A DNA stretch of 64,000 bases from Panulirus ornatus (GCF_036320965.1 NC_092232.1:60305858-60369857), one strand, 5' to 3'. Shown: positions 1-11,990, counted from the first letter of the stretch. Program-made: numbers and translations. Notes: generated by a model not told the origin, from the letters alone.

Positions 1-69
<69 letters not shown>

Positions 70-91
70 TTATATATATATATATATATAT
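1..91. repeat. (TA)n microsatellite at window edge
   Basis: Nearly uninterrupted TA dinucleotides with rare substitutions. The tract abuts the 3' end of the Penelope-like element that follows, as do most other PLE ends in this window. Confidence 0.98.
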
Positions 92-720
92 GTATTAGAA
101 AGGATCACAATTTTGCGCGTGACCAAGATATTCCAACGAGTCCACGGAAAAATGAAATACGATAAGTTCCCAAATGCACTTTCGTGTACTAATTACATCA
201 TCAGGGGAGACACAAGAGAGAAATAAAGTCAGTTGATGTACATCGAAGAGACGAAGCTAAGACGCCATTTGGTAAACATGTGATTGTCCTAAACATACAA
301 CGAGGGTTCATAAACATCATTTTACAAATTTTATCAACAATAAAGTTATCTAATTCTTATAGACCATCACTAATATTAAGATTATGATTCTTTGTGTGTC
401 TAATGATAAAAGATTCAATGATATTTTACTTGGTAATAGAGTTAGAGTTAATAAGTGAGATGGCATTACTCTAGTCAATACAATGATCATAGTTTTTATC
501 GTGATTAAACAAGGCTTTTGATTCTTTTCCCGTTCTTATACTATATCTATGTTGCTTAAGTCTAACAGAAAGATCCTTACCAATCTGACCAACATAAAAT
601 TTATCAAAATTTCCACAAGGCACTTTACAGATGCATCCAAGAGAATTTTTTGGTGAATTCCTGATTAACATATTCTTTATAGTATTATTGTTGTTATAGG
701 CAACAGTTACGTTAAAGCAT
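92..720 (-). mobile_element. Penelope-like element, 3' part with GIY-YIG endonuclease domain
   Basis: The minus-strand frame at 671-471 encodes the GIY-YIG endonuclease core of Penelope-like elements: a cysteine pair, then FYVGQIGKDLSVRLKQHR, then a conserved downstream helix. This domain nicks target DNA for insertion. The frame stops with TAG where a second copy (4025-4267) has tryptophan, so the copy is inactive. The sequence from about 92 to 300 is the terminal repeat found at every PLE end in the window (see 3813, 13010, 26334, 29521, 42761, 54778). The reverse transcriptase of the same element is probably the minus-strand frame at 2247-3710; about 1.5 kb of unrelated DNA lies between them. 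Family assignment is strong; continuity of the two parts is inference. Confidence 0.8.
160..212 (-). ncRNA. hammerhead-ribozyme-like motif in PLE terminal repeat
   Basis: On the minus strand CTGATGA (204-198) is followed by a short hairpin, TGTA and TACA around a 5-nt loop, then one C, then GAAA (183-180), a palindromic GTGCAT-type helix III and a helix I strand GGGA that pairs with the upstream TCCC. This is the type I hammerhead layout with minimal helix III known from PLEs. The extra C before GAAA departs from consensus. Activity is inferred, not shown. Confidence 0.45.
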
Positions 721-2240
721 TAAAGCAACATGGGAAGTAAAGTGAAATCATTTTCAAAAGTGAGAACTAAAAGATTCTTGGTGTCAACGTCTGCCTGTCT
801 GTCTGTCTGCCTGTCTGTCTGTCTGTGTGCCTGTCTGTCATTTTCCTATGTATAAAGTACGAGGGGGGAATTCTATACTGAATATGCCTTACATCTTGAA
901 CTCTCTCTATGATACAATTCGTATATGCTATAAGGTTTCATAATCACACCATTTAGTTTAATTAATTCCGCCACTACTTTTAGTCTATAAAAGAACTTCT
1001 TTACACATTCTCTTTTACGTTTCTTCCTTTATATCGTATTATGGCCTCTTGTCGTAATGTCTTGCATAATTCGAAGAACCGTTCACTGCTGACATCATCA
1101 GAGTGCTTCATAAACTTAAAGACTGTGATCAGCTCTCTTTATTCTTACTCTACTCTAAACTCTCACTGTAACTTAGCTTTCTTGATTATGGCACTATTTT
1201 AGTTTGTTGTGCAACTATGTAGCTATTTTCCTGACAGTGGAAAGTATAATCGGTTTATTTTTCAGAAATCAGTTTGATGAATCCTGCCCTGAGCCCTTCC
1301 TTGCTTAATTCAAAATGAAGCGCATTAAGATGTTGCAGCAAATAATGGAGAAGGCTTACATGCACTTAAGCATACAGATGCTTGACTAGGAAGCATCATA
1401 ATTTCTAGAAACTGCCATTCCCTCCTCAGAAAAGTCAGCAGACCCTGCAGTCTCAGCCATCTTGTTCAGACCAACAACCCAACTATTCCAAGGTCAAACA
1501 TAAATGAAACTTTTCTCTGTGATGTGATAATTCCTGCAGCAATGTAGAATTTTCAGAGCTATGTTGTATATGTTCGTGGTAAAGGCTACTTTAAAATGTC
1601 ATACATGTTGTAGGGGTTTCATATGATGAATCTTTTTTCATATTCAAAGGAGTAAGTGGCTCTTTAAATAGTGAAGGAGCCCTTTTTTTCGGTTTCTTTG
1701 AGAGAAAAGACTTGTCTGCTACTGCTGGCATCATGCCACGCCTGTTTTATGCTGAACTATCATAACATTGTCATATTGACAGAGCAATATGGAGGCTTTA
1801 AATACTATGATTTACTTGCACACATACGGGAATCACTAGCAGGGCGCAGCTGGCTATCTAGTGGTGTGCTCACCACCCAACAGTACCAAATCATTTCCTG
1901 TCAAGTGGAAAAATGAAACTCTGATCTAACATTTCTCACAGAAACTCAAAACAAGGTGTAGGGAAATGGAATGACAGTGATCAAAGATAAGAGAAAATGA
2001 ATTATACTGTAGCATGACAGGCATGAAAGAGCTGGTCTTCAGAAGAGTTAAAACAGAGATTTTATCAGGAATACAATATAAATCTTAAAGTAGAGCTTAC
2101 AAAAATCCTATAAGGCAACTTGCAATAAGTGTGATCTTAGAGCACATAATGATAACAATCCAACCAGGTGTAGCTCTCAAAAACCAATGAAGTAGCAAAG
2201 TTGAATAACAATACAAAGGCTAACTGAACAATGTGGAAAG
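721..2240. other. unrecognised segment between the two PLE parts
   Basis: The segment holds an imperfect CTGT-type microsatellite at about 790-840 and otherwise AT-rich DNA without a recognisable gene. The longest open stretch (1671-1916, plus) has no family signature. It separates the GIY-YIG part from the RT part of a PLE, so it may be an insertion, but I see no element ends. Confidence 0.4.
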
Positions 2241-2246
2241 GTGAAT

Positions 2247-3812
2247 AAAAATGATATTCATGTATAGGATTTTTGTAAGCTCTACAGTAAATTTGATGGA
2301 AGGTACTAAATTGTTAAGGAATGGGGGAAATATTTGTAAATTTTCATTTGTTCGTCAAACACAAAGAACATCATCTACATACCTAAACCAAATTGCATTA
2401 GAAGGTAAGATATCCTTTAGTAATTTTGTTTCAGAAAATTCCATATTACAGGTGAAAGAGGGTTACCCATTGCCATCCCAAATTTTTTAGCATAATAATC
2501 TCCATTGAATTGAAATACACAGTCTTTTATACACAATCTTATCAGTTCAATGAAATTTGACTTTGAAGCAGGTAAATGAATATCATCCAAGACATCAAAT
2601 AAATATTCTAAAAGGTCATCAACTGGAACTTTAGTGAAAAGTGAGGAAACATCAAAGCTAACTAGTTTAAAATCAAAATTAACATTGATATTGTTTAGCT
2701 TGTTGACTAAATCTACATTGTTCATGATATTAGAATTTGATACCTTACCCAATAAAGGGCTTAATAAAGAAACTAACCATTTTGACAATTCATATGTGAT
2801 GGAGCCTACTGAACTCACTATAGGTCTTGCTGGAAAATTCTGTTTATGTGTTTTGATAAGTCCATACATATATGGCAATGAATGGGACAAAGATGACAAA
2901 CTTTTGATAAGAGAGATGTTACCTTTCAACAACAGCTTCATTTCTTTATTGAAATGAGAATTAACTGCTTTTAAGGGAGTTTTACTAAGTTTAGAATATG
3001 TTGTGTCATCATTTAGAAGATCATTCATTTTAGATAAATAGTTACTTTTGTCTAAAATCACAACAGGGTTAGACTTATCTGCTTTAGTAATATGTATATC
3101 CTTGTCTTTCTTTAAGGTGTTAATAGCTCTTATGAATCTTTTAGGGCAATTAGCTTCCACTGGTTTTGACAAACTGGCATACACTAAACCCTTACAGATA
3201 TTAATTTCATCTTTACTTAAATTACTGTATTTTTCTAAATTACAAAAAGACTTTGTGACATCAACACAGCTGGCTTCCCTGTCAGAGCACACAGAACAAA
3301 CCATAGCCTAATGCACACAAGGAATCTTTATCTAGTTTATTAGGTAGGTTTACCACAAAAGATGGGTTTGTGTTCTTGGTCCAGTCGCTGTTATCAATAA
3401 GATGGTCCAACTTACAATTTAGTGACACTTGTAGCCTATTGCATTCTTTCCTTAATTTATCATAGCAATAGTCCAACATCCGGTTCTTCCAGTGTGTCGG
3501 TATTGCCATTTGAAAGGCACGTTTCTTCTCTCTTGAAATGCGAAAAGCCTCCTCCATTTCAAGTTTCTTTAATTCAATGTTTTTCTTTAAAATAATATTT
3601 TGGAATTGGTCAAATCGTCGACCAGACAGCTGAAACAAACGTTGAGGTAGGACAGATCTTGGCATCATTTGTTCATCAAGGCATTTCCTAAGGAATCCAA
3701 ATCGTAACATCAGTTGGTAAGCCTTGATTAGCGATTTGGAGAAAGCAGTAACGAAAGAGAAAGTCCAGGACAGCTTGTAGAGAAGAAATAGAAGAGCCGT
3801 GTGGAGTCCATG
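2247..3812 (-). pseudogene. Penelope-like element reverse transcriptase, frameshifted
   Basis: Minus-strand frames at 3710-3282 and 3304-2417 and their continuation to about 2247 encode a Penelope-type RT. Visible landmarks in order are ITKADKSNPVVILDK, YGLIKTHK, RPIVSSVGS, SFDVSSLFTKVPV (first catalytic Asp), FGMAMGNPLSP and, after a frameshift near 2430, FRYVDDVLCV with the catalytic DD. The frame changes near 3290 and 2430 and a stop follows the YVDD motif, so the copy is dead. The N-terminal part (3710-3282) carries a basic coiled region typical of PLE N-termini. The same protein is recognisable at 4231-5180 and 22845-24115, which shows it is a repeat family and not a host gene. Confidence 0.88.
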
Positions 3813-4230
3813 TTGGAAAGGATCACAATTTTGCGCGTCATCAAGATATTCCTATGAGTCCACGGGGAAAATGAAACACGATAAGCTCCCAAGTGCACTT
3901 TCGTGTATTAATCACATCATCAGGGGAGACACAAGAGAGAAATATGTCAGTTGATATACATCGAAGAGACGAAGCTAAGAGCCATTTGGTAAACATGTGA
4001 TTGTCCAAAACATACAACGAGCGTTCATAAACTTATCATTTTACAAATTTTATCAACAATAAAGTTATCTAATTTGTACAGACCATCACTAATATTAAGA
4101 TTACAATTCTTTGTGTACTTAATAATAGAAGATTCAATGATATTCCTCTTGGTAATAGAGTTAGAGTTAATAACTGAGATGGCGTTACTCCAGTCAATAC
4201 AATGATCATAGTTTTTAACGTGATTAAACA
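3813..4230 (-). mobile_element. PLE 3' terminal segment (C-terminus plus terminal repeat)
   Basis: The minus-strand frame 4267-4025 continues the GIY-YIG tail seen at 471 (NHVKNYDHCIDW and following), then runs into the shared PLE terminal repeat ending near 3815. At about 4230 it switches abruptly into RT sequence on the opposite strand, giving a head-to-head arrangement that resembles a 5' inversion of one element. Confidence 0.75.
3885..3931 (-). ncRNA. hammerhead-ribozyme-like motif in PLE terminal repeat
   Basis: Minus-strand CTGATGA lies at 3923-3917 and GAAA at 3902-3899, with a TGT/ACA helix II between them and the palindromic GTGCAC helix III after. CTCCC pairs with the following GGGAG as helix I. 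The core residues are intact in this copy. Confidence 0.45.
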
Positions 4231-5183
4231 AGGCAGATAAGTCTAACTCTGTTGTGATTTTAGACAAAAGTAACTATTTATCTAAAATGAATGATCTTTT
4301 AAATGATGACACAACATATTGTAAACTTAGTAAAAATCCCTTAAAAGCAGTTAATTCTCATTTCAATAAAGAAATGAAGTTGTTGTTGAAAGGTAACATT
4401 TCTCTCATCAAAAGTTTGTCATCTTTGTCCCCTTCATTGCCACATATGTATGGACTTATCAAAACACATAAACAGAATTTTCCAGCAAGACCTATAGTGA
4501 GTTCAGTAGGCTCCATCACATATGAATTGTCAAAATGGTAAGTTTCTTTATTAAGCCCTTTATTGGGTAAGGTATCAAATTCTAATATCATGAACAATGT
4601 AGATTTAGTCAACAAGCTAAACAATATCAATGTTGATTTTGATTTTAAACTAGTTAGCTTTGATGTTTCCTCACTTTTCGCTAAAGTTCCAGTTGATGAC
4701 CTTTTAGAATATTTATTTGATGTCTTGGATGATATTCATTTACCTGCTTCAAAGTCTAACTTCATTGAACTGATAAAATTGTGTATAAAAGACTGTGTAT
4801 TTCAATTTGATGGAGATTATTATGCTCAAAAATTTGGTATGGCAATGGGTAACCCTCTTTCACCTGTACTAAGTAATCTTTATATGGAATTTTCTGAAAC
4901 AAAATTACTAAAGGATATCTTACCTTCTAATGCAATTTGGTTTAGGTATGTAGATGATGTTCTTTGTGTTTGACGAACAAATGAAAATTTACAAATATTT
5001 CTCCCCTTACTTAACAATTTAGTACCTTCCATCAAATTTACTGTAGAAAAATGAAAATAATGGTATGTTACCATTTCTAGATTCCATGATCCATAGACAA
5101 GGAAACAAGTTTAAGTTTAGCATATACAGGAAACCCACCAATGTATGCTCATATATCCATTATTACTCATCTCAACATGATCA
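4231..5183 (+). pseudogene. Penelope-like reverse transcriptase, inverted part of a 5'-inverted copy
   Basis: Plus-strand frames 4254-4541 and 4563-4973 and a further frame from 5065 encode the same RT as at 2247-3710: ILDKSNYLSKMND, YGLIKTHK, RPIVSSVGS, SFDVSSLF, FGMAMGNPLSP, FRYVDDVLCV, then [12 protein letters not shown] and SIYRKPTNV in the thumb region. A frameshift lies near 4545 and a stop after YVDD. At about 5184 the family sequence stops and a different PLE C-terminus begins. Confidence 0.85.
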
Positions 5184-5440
5184 GTACACCTGCACCCTGA
5201 GCCACCGACTCTCGCTCCACTTACAAGAAGGTGGAATCAAACATCATCATGAACAAAAGCATGGAACGAGACTAACGAGGGAGATTATAATGAATAACAT
5301 CAAAATCATTACTAGTTGTAGTGATCGCAGGAGACTACACAGATTAGAAGCCATTCACATAAGAGAGGAAGCCCCTGTCATCAACATCCAGACAAACATG
5401 ACCACAGCCTTATAGCTCTATGATGGCCCGCCAATAGGAC
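5184..5440 (+). pseudogene. C-terminal fragment of a second Penelope-like subfamily
   Basis: The frame runs through LHLQEGGIKHHHEQKH, LTREIIMNNIKIITSC and RRRLHRLEAIHIREEAP. This has the pattern of the C-terminal end of GIY-YIG-containing PLE proteins (Gly-Ile-Lys-x-His, then LEAIHIR and INIQTN). It does not match the tail of the local PLE family, so this is a chimera or an adjacent independent fragment. The assignment rests on pattern recognition only. Confidence 0.5.
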
Positions 5441-5585
5441 GTAGAGCTGATAATGCCTTGTCAAATTCCCGATTGCTCAGATGTGATTAATTACTGTGTT
5501 GTTACAAACATTCCATTATACAAAGAAATGTAAAGGTATCCATACAGCAGTGGACCACTGGGTCACTTCGAGGCTGATGGTGATA

Positions 5586-6320
5586 GTGGAAGATATCAGG
5601 AACTCACACATTAGTGTAGTGGAAGATATCAGGAACTCACACATTAGTGTAGTGGAAGATATCAGGAACTCACACATTAGTGTAGTGGAAGATATCAGGA
5701 ACTCACACATTAGTGTAGTGGAAGATATCAGGAACTCACACATTAGTGTAGTGGAAGATATCAGGAACTCACACATTAGTGTAGTGGAAGATATCAGGAA
5801 CTCACACATTAGTGTAGTGGAAGATATCAGGAACTCACACATTAGTGTAGTGGAAGATTTCAGGAACTCACACATTAGTGTAGTGGAAGATATCAGGAAC
5901 TCACACATTAGTGTAGTGGAAGATATCAGGAACTCACACATTAGTGTAGTGGAAGATATCAGAAACTCACACATTACTGTAGTGGAAGATATCAGGAACT
6001 CACACATTAGTGTAGTGGAAGATATCAGGAACTCACACATTAGTGTAGTGGAAGATATCAGGAACTCACACATTAGTGTAGTGGAAGATATCAGGAACTC
6101 ACACATTAGTGTAGTGGAAGATATCAGAAACTCACACATTACTGTAGTGGAAGATATCAGGAACTCACACATTACTGTAGTGGAAGATATCAGGAACTCA
6201 CACATTAGTGTAGTGGAAGATATCAGGAACTCACACATTAGTGTAGTGGAAGATATCAGGAACTCACACATTACTGTAGTGGAAGATATCAGGAACTCAC
6301 ACATTAGTGTAGTGGAAGAC
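5586..6320. repeat. 33-bp minisatellite, about 22 copies
   Basis: A 33-bp unit is repeated about 22 times with few changes (TAGTG versus TACTG, TATC versus TTTC). Because 33 is divisible by three, both strands are open: plus reads VEDIRNSHISV, minus reads an SSTTLMCEFLI-like unit. No start context, signal or flanking coding sequence suggests a real protein. Confidence 0.97.
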
Positions 6321-6339
6321 ATACAGATAATCTAAAGAT

Positions 6340-7555
6340 AAACCTGTATATTGTCAGTGTGACTAATGATGAGTCGCAAATAATGTTAGTCTTGAACTTG
6401 AAGGTAAATATTTATCAAGTTTATTGTGAAACGTATTTATAATGCTGCTTCCAACCACTCTAACTGGTACATTATTCCATGTTAACAATCATATTGAAGA
6501 TAAAATACTTCACCTCATCTGAGGTCAAACGTTTGCCCACCATCATTACTACGAGTGACATCAGACGTGACGTCATTAGTAGATAAATGTCTATACCTCA
6601 TAGTGATTTTTGTTGGTAATACAGACAGTTAGTTTCGCTCTATTTCCTATGATCGTAACTTTAAGGTAAAGTACAGACGGTAAAAAAGTATCTTCCCGGA
6701 TGTGTCCGATGAATTTAGAAATGATCAATACGACTCGTGTTGTCTGGGTAGGGTTGGTGAGTGTGAATGTGGACATATTTCCTCATAATTATGGCAACTC
6801 ATCTTTATTGTTAATTCCATCGAAATATGAAATCAATATACAATTCAATATTACAATTTGTCCCAGCATTGGCACGGGGTCATATCATATGATCATGATG
6901 GAATTGGTTCATAGTTAGACCTGCCAAGTCTCCTCAAATATGGAATGTTTGTAATTGTTGGATTCACCAGGTCTCCATATGAGTGGTCTGTACCATGACA
7001 GGTCGCTAGGTCTATGCTTGGTACGGGCCCTCACCTCAACCCGACTCTTTATCTGATCTTGACTAACAGGTAGTTTGTTGTTAGGGAGGCTGGCTGCCTG
7101 GCTGGCACAGGGCTTTACAATATGACGGATCTCTTTGGACCAGGTAAACATACATGTGTATTATTGGAGTGATCAGAATATCTCCTTTATGACCAAACAA
7201 TTTAATGGTAGTATTTCGTATAGAGTCAATGTAATGTTGGTATATTTGAAAACATATGAACAGTCATAAAGCCTGAATCCATAGTATATGTCCAACATTA
7301 AAGTTATATACATGTTGACTTTTATCATTACCAGTACAACATTGGTGAACTAATGGTCTTCAACCGGCGGTATGCACAACCTCAACAATCAGGAGTTGTT
7401 CATTATTTCTGTTATAAAGACTCAGGTACGTCATCCAAGGTAATGATTACTATCTTCTTTACAAGGATCACTTCAACTTGGAATAAAAAGATAATAAATT
7501 AAGAACCATATGTATATATATAAACATGGAGATATATGTATCTACTTGAGTCAGA
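6340..7555. other. no gene recognised
   Basis: AT-rich sequence without recognisable coding, RNA or element features. A minus-strand frame at 7151-6915 is open for 78 codons but shows no family motif. Confidence 0.5.
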
Positions 7556-7559
7556 CGAA

Positions 7560-8350
7560 TGTGTTATATACTTAAGAATGTGACTGACAACTTAAAGAAC
7601 AAGGTACAAACATTATAGTTGATGTAATAAATGATTTATAATAAATATGTAGTGTGTTGCATTTAAATGGTTTTTAAGAACGAAGGCCTTTTAGCCAGTA
7701 AAGATGATAAGAAATTGAAAAAAGTTGTTAAAAGCATCATAATTATAAGCCCCAGAATATATTATCCTCTGAATATCTAAAATAAAATCCATTACAAAAT
7801 AACTAGGTTAAAACAGGATTCTTTCAGCATTTAAGAAAATATGTACTTTCCCTCTCCTTATCTCCTATCATCATTTCTTATGTTTACTTCCAACAAATGT
7901 TTTGTATATCATATAAAGATTCGTTATAGGTATTTGGTAAATATCGTCCAGCGACGCGTTGTATAACTCTCTATTGTCAAAGTTCACGGGTGGAGTAGAT
8001 CATATATTACAAAGCTGTGTCTCTCCACACAGATGTTACACGTCCCAGGTTAAGATATTTCCTTGATATGGCGTTTATCTAACATAGATATGTCTTCTAT
8101 AAAGATCTGTAAACACGTTCTCCTGCGGGTCGATACCTAACGCTTTCGTATTAATCATTTGTAACTGACCAAGTATTAAAAAGTTGTGTCACTTCCCACA
8201 ATCTGTTTCATTAATCATTCTAACTATATTTGTTTCATCATTGATTTGATCTTTACAATAAATATTTATGTTTGTAATTTTCTTTATCATATCATTAGTC
8301 AGTTGAAGTGCACAATACGCTTGTCAACCTGGCCAGTCTACTGTTTTGGT
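7560..8350 (+). repeat. dispersed repeat R1, copy 1
   Basis: The sequence is homologous to 30640-31475, 34085-34960 (inverted), 47285-48290 (inverted) and 56515-57015. Shared landmarks are a GGTACAAACAT block, a GACGCGTTG block and two internal subrepeats containing CATTACAAAG, TGTGTC and CACAGGTG. No coding frame is conserved. Nature unknown; a non-autonomous transposon or an intergenic duplicated segment are both possible. Confidence 0.7.
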
Positions 8351-8394
8351 TATATTATTCACAAGGTGTAACAGGACTCCATCCGTCAGCTGTG

Positions 8395-8640
8395 TCACCA
8401 CCAGTGACAAGTCATCCTTAGCAAGGCTGTGTCATCCTCAAAGGACGGAGAGAAGTAGTACAGTCTCGTCGGAGAACCTTCTTGCTCAAAGGTGTCCATC
8501 ATCCCCTGCTCCTGTGTAGCGTGCAGCAGCCACGAAGGTGTAGGAGCGCCATCAAAGGTGTGCTGGTGATGTGTGGTAATGATAATAATACTGTTCACAC
8601 CATCACCAACAACCATTTCTCAGGTTTGTCTCTCCTACTT
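8395..8640 (-). other. protein-like open frame, unknown
   Basis: The minus-strand frame includes TPSWLLHATQEQGMMDTF and RLYYFSPSFEDDTALL, a composition more protein-like than its surroundings. It has no recognised domain and no clear start or splice sites. It may be an exon or gene relic. Low confidence. Confidence 0.2.
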
Positions 8641-8829
8641 GTCGTCACTGATGATTTTCTTGGATGTACATCCTTCTATATTAGGTTGTTCCATCTGTTC
8701 ACACAATAATACGTTGAAAGGATTGTTAGATGACTTAAAAGTAGAATATATAAAGGATTCATTACCGACTCACCTTCCATATGTCGCTGTACGTTTGACT
8801 CCACCATTCGTCGTACGAACAGGGTGAGA

Positions 8830-9740
8830 GCGTGTACGGTCTCAGAATTATCTTGAACCTCTGGGAAAACTGTTCAAGATGATTCGATTGATGGTTATAA
8901 CATGACCTTTACCGCAGGTATGACCCTTGCAATCAACAGGGGTGAAAACCTTACTTATATAGGCCAAATATTTAGTGAGCGTGTGTATGACCTTACAAAT
9001 ATCTTCAACACGTGAAGGTGTTCAAGTATTTTTGGTCGGGGATCATGACTAACTTGTTGACTTTATTAACCCTGGCAGTGGATGAGCCACAAGCCCAAAT
9101 AACCAACCAACCTGGCGATTATTTTAGATGTCTTGCTTGAGTGACAACGTAGCACCTGGGTTGAGCCCAAGGACTTGTTACCCTCCTCCTTTCAGTCTGT
9201 TTTTCTATCTCTTCCTCACAACACTACCGAGAACCCTCCAGCAAACTCCACCACACTCCCCTTCCTGCCAAACCCTTCCCTCTACGTCGTCAGTAATCAA
9301 GACAGACATTCATAGCTTCATATGCAGCTACCTGCTGGACCTGGACCATCATTTTATGTTGAACTTATGGTTCACATTCTGGCTTCATGACCTTTAGGTG
9401 ATAGCCCTTAAATCCAACAACATATATACATCCTGTTATACAACTGATGTTACTGTCTGACGTATGTATGGTGCGGCTTGATGACCTTACCTGCTGATGG
9501 TCAAACATGTTATCATGTTGCAAATATCGTGATTTGTATGTTTTGTTGTGTGGCACAGATTCTGGTGTAGATATCTTTAATAACCTTTACCAGTTACTAT
9601 CCAGTATAGTGAACGATAGACAGACTTACGTGTTACAGACTCCGTATGATAAACACCTGACGAGTCTCTACACAAACATTTATCTGTTGGGTAAGATCAG
9701 AGAACGAGTCGTCCAGTGGCAGAACATAAACCTACAACAT
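8830..9740. other. no gene recognised
   Basis: Several short open stretches exist on both strands, but none has a recognisable motif or is conserved elsewhere in the window. Confidence 0.45.
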
Positions 9741-9742
9741 AT

Positions 9743-9795
<53 letters not shown>

Positions 9796-9796
9796 A
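9741..9796. repeat. (AAC)n microsatellite
   Basis: About 18 perfect ACA/AAC units. Confidence 0.98.
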
Positions 9797-10101
9797 CAAC
9801 TGTTATGTGAAGATCTAGTTATTCAAAGTGAGATGATCACAAGGAAGTTAGGGATATAGAAGAGTAGGAGTGAGGTATAAGCTGGAGGCCCAGCCACCGT
9901 GGCTGGTGCTATATAGAGCAGTGAGGGATAACACCATATCTTAACCCCTGGTGATGTGTGAGCTTATAAACACTGGTGGTATTTATGGCGGCCACCAACC
10001 AGGAAGTAATGTTCACCAGGTATTGCTCTGCTCTACACTGATCCAACAACTACAAGGATAATGTTGTTATAACCTTCTTGATCATGCTGGTTATAGAAGT
10101 A

Positions 10102-10323
10102 TTATAGATACATGTTGGTGACACAAGACATTATAATGATGGTTTCCTCTGGTGTCCACAAGTCATCAACTACATACATAATATCAGTCGTAACAACACT
10201 ATGTATGTAGTCGTGATTACCGTAACATGTGAGTGGCAAGATTGGATGACGTAACGTAACAATATCAGACTTCATCATTCTCAATAGTTTAGATGGATCA
10301 TGTAATATTTGGCGTTGCTTCAT
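10102..10323 (-). other. duplicated protein-like frame, unknown
   Basis: The frame reads MKQRQ, then KLLRMMKSDIVTLRHP, LPLTCYGNHDYIHSVV, and has a near-identical partner on the plus strand at 57865-58010 in the inverted copy. Two recent copies alone do not prove coding. No domain is recognised. Confidence 0.3.
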
Positions 10324-10559
10324 GTTTCATCAGATAATACAATGATAGCTGGCCTAATGACCTTCACAAGTCAGTGGTCATTAAATCCCACACAGCAACC
10401 AACCACTCAGGATGACCAGGAGGGAGCCACCTGGTGCAGACCAAGTGTACCAGCCTGGTGGAGAGGATCAACTGCTCCACCTCAGGATAAGAGCTGCTCA
10501 AGTTCTGTAGTGAGGGACACTCCAAGTGGCATGTGAAACTACCAGTCTTAGTTATAAAC

Positions 10560-10608
10560 TACCGCCCGGCTGGCCGGTGGGTGGCTGTGGCCAACATGAA
10601 CCCAGGGG

Positions 10609-10643
<35 letters not shown>

Positions 10644-10695
10644 GCCCACTGACCTGACCACCGGCCGGTGGCTGTGGCCAACATGAACCCAGGGG

Positions 10696-10735
<40 letters not shown>
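10560..10735. repeat. CA-linked minisatellite (2 units)
   Basis: Each unit is a GC-rich motif containing AACATGAACCCAGGGGC followed by a (CA)n run (about 10612-10641 and 10699-10733). The inverted copy at 57040-57625 has expanded to five units. Confidence 0.9.
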
Positions 10736-10737
<2 letters not shown>

Positions 10738-10739
10738 CG

Positions 10740-10978
10740 GCGCCAGGCTGGAGGCGGGGCATCGTGACGTCACAGGCAAGTCCCTCCCCCCGCCAGATCC
10801 AAACATGTGTTGTGTCTGGTGATGGCGGTTCAAGATTTCCCACATTAATATTGATCTTTATATTATCATCCACTCCCAAAGTCACCTGGCATTCTTGTGT
10901 TTCAGCAACAGACGTGATATATGCAACACCAGGCAAACATTGTACCATTATCTGATAGGTTAATTGGTGCACAATCAA
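10740..10978 (-). CDS. conserved protein-like ORF, copy 1 (frameshifted upstream)
   Basis: The minus strand encodes a segment with HWFLIVHQLTYQIMVQCLPG, ITSVAETQECQVTLGVDD, HVWIWRGEGLACDV and MPRLQPGA, after which the frame runs into (TG)n. The same segment occurs at 44219-44620, 48495-48941 and 55871-56260. This copy lacks one 4-bp TAAG unit present in the other copies just upstream, which breaks the upstream frame. I do not recognise the family; the two cysteines and the tryptophan-rich end suggest an extracellular domain. It could be one exon of a receptor-like gene or a repeat-borne ORF. Confidence 0.35.
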
Positions 10979-11630
10979 GAACCAGTGAATTTCATCGCCG
11001 CCATAAGTAAGGAAGGTGACTTTAATGATGATAAATACGACCTGGTATGGCTGTGTCTACACACTACCGCCATCTGGTCAACATTGTACATACCAACATT
11101 TAAACTGTGACATTCAACCACAAGGTTTAAAGTCGCTCATGAAAACGCGAACTTAAAATCTATCCATTTAAATCTACCATTCATCAATAAACATTTAAAC
11201 ACCGTCATTTGAACGTAAACCTTCCAGCTGCGTTATTTTACCAGAGTCCTTTAAGATACGTCATATAAACACAAAACTTAAATGTGCGTTAAGCTTGTGC
11301 AAACCATCATTGAAACTCAAACTTTTGAATTAGAATTGTAATGAAAATGCGAACTTTTAACTCCGTCAAATTACAGCTATTGTACAAAATGATTTACTTA
11401 ATTGACAAATTTTAATGTCAGTTAATTTAACGATATCCTTTGTGGCTCATCTCTGAAACACAAACCTTTAAAATTTTGTCTCTAGAACTAACCACAACCA
11501 GCAAGTTCTATATGTGGAAAGGAAATTTGTATAATCTGTCAAAATTCGTCGTATAACGCGAACTTTTTAACCCTTCTATTTACCTGGGCCACTCTTCCAT
11601 GCTGCCATTCATATTTTGTCCTTTTAAACT

Positions 11631-11990
11631 GTGACTTTATTACACTTTCATTCATTCATCATGACTTTATTACACTTTCATTCATTCATCATGACTTTAT
11701 TACACTTTCATTCATTCATCATGACTTTATTACACTTTCATTCATTCATCATGACTTTATTACACTTTCATTCATTCATCATGACTTTATTACACTTTCA
11801 TTCATTCATCATGACTTTATTACACTTTCATTCATTCATCATGACTTTATTACACTTTCATTCATTCATCATGACTTTATTACACTTTCATTCATTCATC
11901 ATGACTTTATTACACTTTCATTCATTCATCATGACTTTATTACACTTTCATTCATTCATCATGACTTTATTACACTTTCATTCATCATTC
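11631..11990. repeat. 30-bp satellite, about 12 copies
   Basis: Perfect tandem copies of a 30-bp unit containing ACTTTATTACACTTTCATTC. The equivalent array in the beta copy (43311-43735) has about 14 units. The delta copy has at most a degenerate remnant near 55330. Confidence 0.98.

Noticed and set aside
2634..2957. Plus-strand 107-codon frame
   Set aside because: It is antisense to the Penelope-like RT; the same antisense frame appears at 4630-4358 and 23601-23104.
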